NCBI GenBank assembly: GCA_009936765.1
Contig: JAACDL010000095.1
Span: forward strand, 1 to 10,858
Reading direction: 5' to 3'
DNA: 10,858 bases
Source: Methanobacteriota archaeon
GTDB taxonomy: Archaea; Thermoplasmatota; Poseidoniia; Poseidoniales; Poseidoniaceae
Shown here one piece after another: positions 5,908 to 10,858 of this stretch. The notes beneath the pieces are model-generated. The model searched no databases. It was not told the DNA's origin and saw only the letters and a list, made by a program, of their open reading frames with translations. Positions within the stretch are counted from its first letter, which is position 1; the number at the start of each line of letters is the position of its first letter. The position numbers were made by a program, and so were the translations under genes.

Positions 5908-7976
5908 AGGATGTAATGAGCGGACTTGATTTACGCGCTATAGCTAGCGAATTGCAATTCATGGTCGGTGCTCATTGCAGGAAAAGTTACCAGCCACATT
6001 ATGAGCAAGTAGTGTTACGTTTACGAACTAAAGAAGGAGGGAACTCGGATTTAGTATTAGTTCGGGGAAAGCGTATCTACCTGAGTAAAAGAGACCGCCC
6101 TATGCCTCAAAACCCGGCTCCATTTGCAATGGTATTACGAAAGTCGTTATCTAATGCAAGGCTAAGGACTATTGAACAAATTGGATATGATCGAATTCTA
6201 AAATTCGTTTTTGAGAAGCCATTTGGAATGTTTCACATTTACGTTGAAGTGTTTAGAGATGGAAATATCATTCTGACGGATGGTGATGATGTTATCATTC
6301 AACCTCTAACTCACAAATCATACGCAGATAGGGTACTGAAAAGAGGCGTCGTCTACACCCCACCTCCTGCCGCCACAAACCCTTACGAACTTGATTACGA
6401 TTCATTTTGTGAATTAATGAATGATAGTGATAGAAATCTAGGACGAACATTAGGAGGCGGTCTGAATTTAGGTGGGGCTCTTGCTACTGCGGTTTGTGTT
6501 GAAGCTGACCACAGCGCTGATGCTGAAATCAAAGACGCTGATTTACAGAAAGTTTGGGATTCACTTCAATCGATTCTAAATGGAGATTGGAAAGGTCACT
6601 TATTCCTCAAAGAAGGTGGAATTGAGCAAGCTTGGCCGGTAATTCCTGCCACACTTACAGACTATGAAAGGAAGGACTTCCCTACATTGAGTGAGGCTGT
6701 AGATGAATGGATGGGCCAATATGACGCCCATGCTTTAGCACGTAGAGAAGCTGAAGCACTGGATGTTGCATCACCAGGAAGAGGATATTCAACCGATGTT
6801 GACCGCCTTGAAAGAAGGCTAGCACAGCAAGAGAAGGCATTGGAAGGATTTGGTACTAAGGTCGAAAAGCAACAAGAAATCGGTCACATAATTCAAGAAA
6901 ATTGGACTCACGTCGAGCAATTATTGGCTCAAATCAAAGAAGCGGTTGAAAGTCTAGGCTGGGATGGAGTAAAGAAGGCTGTCAAAGAAATCGAATGGAT
7001 TCAGTCCGTGAATGCTGCAGAGAGTACTTTTGTTGCATTTATGCCTGACGAAGAAGGTAAACCTAGTAATCAGGTCACACTACATTTGAATGAAACTGTT
7101 CACCAGAATGCTCAGAGATTTTTCCAATCTGGGCGTAAGCAAAAGGACAAATCTGCCGGTGCAATTCAAGCCCTTGAAGATACAAAATTAGAACTTTCCA
7201 GAGCAAGGAAAAAACATGCTAAAAGAGAGGCTAGTGGCCAAATTGCTCGTGTTAAAAGAGCAAAACGCCTATGGTTTGAAAATCACAAATGGACAATGCT
7301 TCCAAGTGGTCACCTTATGGTCGGTGGACGCGATGCTAAAGGAAACGATTCTGTTGTTAAGAAGCACATGTCCCTAGGCGATCGGTACCTTCACGCAGAC
7401 CTTCACGGGGCTCCTTCTTGTTCACTACGAAATAATCAAGGGTTTGTTGTAGACACACATCCCCCTCCTCACATTGGAGAGGACATTCCAGCGTTCCGCC
7501 TTGCCGATAAAGTTGAGGCTGAACTAGATGATGAGACTACTGAAATCGCAGCTACGATGGCGCTTGCTTGGAGCAGAGCATGGAATGGCGGAGGCGCTCA
7601 TGGAACCGTATTCTGGGTAAAGCCAGGCCAGGTTTCGAAGTCTGCAGTGACTGGCGAATATGTTGGCAAAGGAGCATTCGTCATCAGAGGAAAGAGAACT
7701 TGGTACAAGGATATTGATTTGAAAATGGGAATTGGCCTCGTGGCAATAAATGGTATTCCATTGTTAATGGGTTCAACGCCAGAACATATCGCAAGTATTT
7801 GCAATCGTTACATTGTGGTTTCACCTGGGAGAGAAAAGAAAGAAGCCGTAGCAAATCGAATCTACAAGTCAACGGGGCTTTCTGTAGATGACATTCTTCC
7901 AATTCTCCCAGGTAATTGTGACATCATCGAAGATGTCGGCCTTATCAAATTCAAGAAGGTTGAGACCGATGAGTAA
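5904..7976 (+). CDS. rqcH: RqcH/NFACT family ribosome quality control protein
   Basis: 690 residues, the usual archaeal NFACT length. Rqc2/RqcH proteins bind the 50S subunit carrying a stalled, tRNA-linked chain and recruit tRNA to extend its C-terminus (alanine tails in bacterial RqcH), marking it for degradation. The NFACT-N domain occupies about 5-170 and includes Y95-D96-R97, matching the Asp-Arg pair needed for tailing activity in characterised members. A helix-hairpin-helix stretch LGGGLNLGGALATAV lies at about 183-197. Coiled-coil helices are at about 298-352 and 420-456. The NFACT-R (DUF814) domain spans about 457-580, with LMVGGRDAKGND (471-482) and YLHADLHGAPSC (495-506). GKGAFVIRGKRTWYKDIDLK (588-607) follows. 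Translation starts inside the upstream stop (ATGA at 5904-5907); ATG 5916 is an alternative giving MSGLDLRAIA. The downstream methyltransferase overlaps by 8 bases. Chemistry of the archaeal tail is inferred from the family. Confidence 0.93.
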   Translation: MKDVMSGLDLRAIASELQFMVGAHCRKSYQPHYEQVVLRLRTKEGGNSDLVLVRGKRIYLSKRDRPMPQNPAPFAMVLRKSLSNARLRTIEQIGYDRILKFVFEKPFGMFHIYVEVFRDGNIILTDGDDVIIQPLTHKSYADRVLKRGVVYTPPPAATNPYELDYDSFCELMNDSDRNLGRTLGGGLNLGGALATAVCVEADHSADAEIKDADLQKVWDSLQSILNGDWKGHLFLKEGGIEQAWPVIPATLTDYERKDFPTLSEAVDEWMGQYDAHALARREAEALDVASPGRGYSTDVDRLERRLAQQEKALEGFGTKVEKQQEIGHIIQENWTHVEQLLAQIKEAVESLGWDGVKKAVKEIEWIQSVNAAESTFVAFMPDEEGKPSNQVTLHLNETVHQNAQRFFQSGRKQKDKSAGAIQALEDTKLELSRARKKHAKREASGQIARVKRAKRLWFENHKWTMLPSGHLMVGGRDAKGNDSVVKKHMSLGDRYLHADLHGAPSCSLRNNQGFVVDTHPPPHIGEDIPAFRLADKVEAELDDETTEIAATMALAWSRAWNGGGAHGTVFWVKPGQVSKSAVTGEYVGKGAFVIRGKRTWYKDIDLKMGIGLVAINGIPLLMGSTPEHIASICNRYIVVSPGREKKEAVANRIYKSTGLSVDDILPILPGNCDIIEDVGLIKFKKVETDE

Positions 7977-8583
7977 TGTCAAATTTGGTGCTGAAGCCTG
8001 GAATGCTAGATTTTCTGGCGATGGCTGGGCTTATGGAAAAGAGCCTAATGCGTGGTTAGCTGAAACTATCAAACCGGGTAATGGCAAGGCACTAGTTCCA
8101 GCAGATGGAGAAGGGAGAAACGCAGTTTGGATAGCATCCCAAGGATACGACACCACTGTTTTCGACCTATCAGATGTGGGAAAGGAAAAGTGTTCGCAAC
8201 TTGCTAAGGAAAAAGGAGTTCATGTGCATTATGAAGTCGATGATCTCACGGTTAGAAATTTCACCTCTGAGACCTATGATTTGATCGCATGTTCATGGTT
8301 CCATGTTCCTTGGGATTTGTTTTGTGAACACTATCCTCGAATGCTTTCTTCTTTGAAGTCAGGTGGAGAATTCATCTGTGAAGGATACCACACTAGCCAA
8401 ATGGATATGACTAGTGGTGGCCCAAAGAGTCTTGATTTACTCTGGGACCTCGATGAAGTGATGGATATTATCGGTGAAGGATTTAGTATTAAGCACGCTA
8501 AAGTCGAAACTGTGGAATTGGATGAATCCAACTTACACAGAGGCACAGCCCATGTTGTAAGATTGCATTTTATCAAAAACTAA
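7969..8583 (+). CDS. SAM-dependent methyltransferase (TehB/TPMT-like, class I)
   Basis: 204 residues from ATG 7969, overlapping the end of rqcH by 8 bases. Longer in-frame starts would reach back into rqcH and add unrelated residues. The opening WNARFSGDGWAYGKEPNAWL (11-30) is the entry signature of the TehB/thiopurine methyltransferase-like group. Motif I is ALVPADGEGRNAVWIA (41-56), a VPADGEGRN variant of the usual DLACGEGRNA. D66 (VFDLS) is the likely acidic residue binding SAM ribose. DDLTV (91-95) is a post-motif. YDLIACSWFHVP (103-114) and LKSGGEFICEGY (129-140) are the later strands. Members methylate small molecules such as thiols or tellurite/selenite-type substrates; the substrate is not readable here. 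Close overlap with rqcH suggests co-translation but does not prove a shared pathway. No membrane segment is present. Confidence 0.87.
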   Translation: MSNVKFGAEAWNARFSGDGWAYGKEPNAWLAETIKPGNGKALVPADGEGRNAVWIASQGYDTTVFDLSDVGKEKCSQLAKEKGVHVHYEVDDLTVRNFTSETYDLIACSWFHVPWDLFCEHYPRMLSSLKSGGEFICEGYHTSQMDMTSGGPKSLDLLWDLDEVMDIIGEGFSIKHAKVETVELDESNLHRGTAHVVRLHFIKN

Positions 8584-8614
8584 TCGACATCAAAGCAGGA
8601 AAACCCCACAAATT

Positions 8615-8621
8615 GTTAATA
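8615..8621 (+). promoter_or_regulatory. Putative TATA element of the secreted-protein gene
   Basis: GTTAATA lies 23-29 bases before the GTG start at 8644, the distance expected for a leaderless archaeal promoter. It falls in the 60-base gap after the methyltransferase stop, so this gene may be transcribed separately from the operon. Evidence is position and AT-richness only. Confidence 0.35.
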
Positions 8622-8643
8622 CTACCATAGATGAGAGATATAT

Positions 8644-9612
8644 GTGAGATTGAAAGCCATCCTAATCTGTGTGATTTTTAGTCTCACTGTTTTACCGATT
8701 ACTCCGGTTGACGCACAAGTTGCCCCTTCTGTAAACCTCGAATGTGTGTCTCTAGATCCGTCTGGCGCAATAGATATTGAAGTGTATCCCGGAGCAGATT
8801 TGACTGGTAATGCATTTTGTACTGTCAGCAATCCAAATTCATATCAGGAAAAAATAGACATCCAAGTTACATCTGATGGTTTAGTAACGGCACACCCCGG
8901 TACTATTACGCTTGGACCTAATGCTGAAGAAGACTTTACTGTAACTGTAAAGGCTGATCAAAGAATGACGATGCAAAGTAGAAATTTGATGGTTAGAGCA
9001 ACTGTAACTGAAGCCATGAATGCCCCCCCTCCAAATGCTGCTGAAGCGGAAGTGAGTATGATAGTAAGTATCCTACAATTTTCAGGTTTGCAAGTTGAAG
9101 CCGTTGAAGCATCTATGCCCTCTCTGTCAGAAATTGAACAAGATATAGAATTCAAGATTTATAATCAAGGAAATTGGGCTGACCAGTTCTCTATAGGTTT
9201 AACAAAAGACTCCCTAGAGGAGTTAGAGTATGCTGGTTTTTCGATCAGTATACCTCTTGTTAAGGTTGAAATCGAATCTATGGCCCCACCTACCAAAGCA
9301 CGAATATTGGTTAAAACACCTAAAGTTTCAGAAGATTGGCCGATAAATTCTGAAGGACTCTATGAAAAATCGTTCACATTAGAGTTCATTGCAACTAGTG
9401 AATTTAGTTGCAGATACGAAGGTTCCTGTAATAGTGAAACCGCATATACTACGATCACCGTTTATGCAGAACCAAGTGACCCAGAAGAAAGTGATTCAAA
9501 ATCAGGAATCATATCAAACTCAATGGATAACAAAGCATTGGTTTACGGTGGAGGCGGCGCAGGAGTAATCCTCCTCCTCATATTATTCGTAGTAATGCGA
9601 AGGAAAAAGTAA
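8644..9612 (+). CDS. Secreted, C-terminally membrane-anchored beta-sandwich protein
   Basis: 322 residues with a GTG start at 8644; an in-frame stop at 8632-8634 excludes a longer form. Residues 1-24 are a Sec signal peptide: basic MRLK, a hydrophobic core, and a VDA site cut before Q25. The body (about 25-275) alternates short beta strands and looks like two Ig-like domains of the CARDB/NEW3 kind found in archaeal surface proteins. One stretch reads TVSNPNSYQEKIDIQV (60-75), another FKIYNQGNWADQFSI (170-184); both resemble the 'extra-cytoplasmic structural domain' pattern of N-x-G or N-P turns. Cysteine pairs C34/C59 and C256/C262 could form disulfides. An acidic Ser-rich linker (277-296) precedes a Gly-rich turn, a helix (about 303-318) and the stop-transfer tail RRKK. 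This gives a cell-surface protein with its bulk outside. It has no catalytic motif. Whether it binds, supports or senses something is unknown. Confidence 0.8.
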   Translation: MRLKAILICVIFSLTVLPITPVDAQVAPSVNLECVSLDPSGAIDIEVYPGADLTGNAFCTVSNPNSYQEKIDIQVTSDGLVTAHPGTITLGPNAEEDFTVTVKADQRMTMQSRNLMVRATVTEAMNAPPPNAAEAEVSMIVSILQFSGLQVEAVEASMPSLSEIEQDIEFKIYNQGNWADQFSIGLTKDSLEELEYAGFSISIPLVKVEIESMAPPTKARILVKTPKVSEDWPINSEGLYEKSFTLEFIATSEFSCRYEGSCNSETAYTTITVYAEPSDPEESDSKSGIISNSMDNKALVYGGGGAGVILLLILFVVMRRKK

Positions 9613-9619
9613 TCATAAT

Positions 9620-9641
9620 CTAAGGGTTTATTAGCCCCTAG
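9620..9641 (+). promoter_or_regulatory. TATA element framed by an inverted repeat, before the tandem GGCT gene
   Basis: TTTATTA (9627-9633) is 23-29 bases before ATG 9656, a good position for a leaderless archaeal TATA box, and no Shine-Dalgarno sequence precedes the start. It forms the loop of an inverted repeat: CTAAGGG (9620-9626) and CCCCTAG (9635-9641) pair with one A/C mismatch. The repeat could be an operator that controls TBP access, or a 3'-end hairpin for the preceding gene, whose stop is 7 bases away. Confidence 0.42.
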
Positions 9642-9655
9642 TCAACGTTCCCCCT

Positions 9656-10546
9656 ATGGAAGAAAATACTGACTCAGCCCCCATGCTATACTTTGGATAC
9701 GGGTCTAACCTTGACAGGGATGATTGGGAAAAATGGTGTTCAAGAAAGGGTCTTAAGCCATCTGGATTGAAAGAAATCGGACCTGCTTGGATTGATGGGT
9801 TTGTTTTAGATTTCAATTACTATTCAAGATCTAGAGGAGCAGGTGCTGCAAATCTAACATGGATAGCCTCCGGCATGGCTGCAACCCCTGGTGCATTGTT
9901 TGAGATTGATGAGTATACTAGAGATGCATTAGACCGCAAAGAAGGGCATCCTAACCACTACATCAGAGTAGAAAAAACAGTTTACACCAGCGACGGGCAA
10001 AGTCACCTAGCTTACACCTACATACACAACTCATCGAATTCTGAATTTCATGAACCATCTGATGAATATGAAGAATTGGTTCGTAACGGATTGACAAGAT
10101 TAGATCTACCCACCACCTGGCTAGATTATGCCCTACGGAAAGGCCCAAATCCAAGATTCGAGTTTGTTTTTGTCTATGGTACATTGATGGATGGAATGAG
10201 TCGAAGTGAAGTGATGAGTGACGGTTCTGAAATTTATTGCACTGGCTCAGCAAAAGGAGACTTGTATGACCTAGGAGACTATCCTGGATTGACAATTGGA
10301 GATGGTGATGTTCACGGTGAAATATACAGAGCGGGCGATATGTTCCAATTCATTCAGCATCTTGACCAAATAGAAGGAAATGTTGGTGATAATCCGTTAT
10401 TTGATAGGAGAATTCAACTCATCTATACAGAGAAAGGTCAGATTTGGGCATATGTTTACCACTATGCCAGAACGATCGATTCGTTTACAAAGATCGAATC
10501 AGGGAATTGGCGTTTCAAAGTAACTAGCCTACTTGAACAAGAATAG
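9656..10546 (+). CDS. Tandem gamma-glutamylcyclotransferase-fold protein (two GGCT/AIG2-like domains)
   Basis: 296 residues, about twice the size of one GGCT domain. Domain 1 (about 9-160) opens with LYFGYGSNLD (11-20), the phosphate/gamma-glutamyl binding loop. Its LDRKEG has E96 at the place of the catalytic glutamate, followed by HYIRVEKTVY. Domain 2 (about 168-292) opens with FVYGTLM (172-178), the loop variant of GGACT/AIG2-like proteins. Its LDQIEG has E240 as the candidate acid, followed by DRRIQLIYT. Such enzymes release 5-oxoproline from gamma-glutamyl amino acids or amines, or cleave related isopeptides. Both glutamates are present, so both halves may be active, perhaps on different gamma-glutamyl substrates. 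Start is ATG 9656; M10 is a possible alternative. No signal or membrane helix is seen, so it is probably cytoplasmic. Its 3' end overlaps the convergent membrane gene by 18 bases. Substrates are inferred only at family level. Confidence 0.86.
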   Translation: MEENTDSAPMLYFGYGSNLDRDDWEKWCSRKGLKPSGLKEIGPAWIDGFVLDFNYYSRSRGAGAANLTWIASGMAATPGALFEIDEYTRDALDRKEGHPNHYIRVEKTVYTSDGQSHLAYTYIHNSSNSEFHEPSDEYEELVRNGLTRLDLPTTWLDYALRKGPNPRFEFVFVYGTLMDGMSRSEVMSDGSEIYCTGSAKGDLYDLGDYPGLTIGDGDVHGEIYRAGDMFQFIQHLDQIEGNVGDNPLFDRRIQLIYTEKGQIWAYVYHYARTIDSFTKIESGNWRFKVTSLLEQE

Positions 10547-10858
10547 GACCGATGCAAATGCACCCAAATAAAATCCAATTCCTGTTACATCATAAGCAGA
10601 AAAGGATTCAAATCCAAAATCTATTGTTCCTATAGCGGCGAAAGCTAGGAATATTATCCCATAAGAGAGATGAAAGATACCCATTATTTTGGGAGATTTA
10701 CCACTCATAAGAACTAATAGAGCTATTATCGAACTAATTATGAAAAATATTGGTCCTAAACCAATCATGAGTAATGCAATACCGAAAAATACGAATTCAG
10801 CGGGAAGGTCGCTATCACTATCATCAAGACTTTCCCCATCGCTTGAAAAGTCTGAGTC
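10529..10858 (-). CDS. Multi-helix membrane protein, C-terminal part (right edge)
   Basis: The frame is open from the right edge to a TAG at 10529-10531. It shows 109 residues and no certain start: the ATG at 10768 lies inside a hydrophobic stretch, so the gene most likely begins outside the window. The visible N-terminal part is acidic and Ser/Asp-rich (about 18 residues). A long hydrophobic stretch follows (FVFFGIALLMIGLGP then FFIISSIIALLVLM), which could be one long helix or a tight hairpin. A second helix is around IFHLSYGIIFLAFAAIG, and a third, GIGFYLGAFASVLFLF, ends at the C-terminus. Short polar loops KSPKI and DFGFESFSAYD separate them. It matches no family I can name. Its stop lies 18 bases inside the 3' end of the convergent tandem GGCT gene. 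Confidence 0.65.
   Translation of the reverse strand, partial: DSDFSSDGESLDDSDSDLPAEFVFFGIALLMIGLGPIFFIISSIIALLVLMSGKSPKIMGIFHLSYGIIFLAFAAIGTIDFGFESFSAYDVTGIGFYLGAFASVLFLFK

Noticed and set aside
7888..7968. Upstream extension of the methyltransferase by 27 codons
   Set aside because: It lies wholly inside rqcH in another frame, and the ATG at 7969 sits right before the family's opening WNARF region.
9963..10295. Long open minus-strand frame of 110 codons opposite the tandem GGCT gene
   Set aside because: Plus-strand protein has both GGCT loops and catalytic glutamates; the antisense product has no recognisable organisation.
1..10858. tRNA, rRNA, CRISPR repeats, transposase genes, target-site duplications
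   Set aside because: Read through all gaps on both strands; no cloverleaf-like element, regularly spaced repeat, transposase motif or long repeat was recognised.

Overview
This window looks like a piece of a planktonic euryarchaeal genome, most likely Marine Group II (Ca. Poseidoniales). That is inference from gene content and gene-start architecture, not from a marker gene. The supports are an archaeal-size RqcH/NFACT protein, gene starts with little or no Shine-Dalgarno signal but AT-rich TATA-like elements about 23-30 bases upstream (leaderless style), a secreted Ig-like protein with a C-terminal membrane anchor, and a sunlit-water repair set (Nei glycosylase and iron-sulfur photolyase) of bacterial flavour. 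The sequence is AT-leaning, with compact genes and no gene-free gap above 300 bases. I see no rRNA, tRNA, CRISPR array, insertion sequence or attachment site.

Layout. At 1-181 lies the end of an unrecognised plus-strand gene. At 217-1053 (minus) is a PD-(D/E)XK-type nuclease-like protein, divergent from a zinc-ribbon membrane protein at 1147-1650. Next comes a divergent repair pair: nei (1685-2506, minus) and an FeS-type cryptochrome/photolyase (2597-4216, plus), separated by 90 bases. A small single-helix membrane protein (4217-4387, minus) abuts the photolyase stop codon and diverges from a tightly coupled three-gene plus-strand operon. That operon is a Nudix and metallo-beta-lactamase fusion (4441-5907), rqcH (5904-7976, ATGA overlap) and a TehB/TPMT-like methyltransferase (7969-8583, 8-base overlap). 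Then follow a secreted, membrane-anchored beta-rich protein (8644-9612), a tandem gamma-glutamylcyclotransferase-fold protein (9656-10546), and the 3' part of a multi-helix membrane protein running off the right edge on the minus strand (10529-10858).

How the parts relate. The nei/photolyase pair covers oxidised bases and UV photoproducts. The three-gene operon places ribosome-associated quality control (RqcH) in translational coupling with a protein carrying a nucleotide-type hydrolase domain and an LACTB2-like metallohydrolase domain, plus a methyltransferase. This is the most suggestive functional association in the window. The nuclease-like gene has no visible methyltransferase partner here and may be a defence-type orphan.
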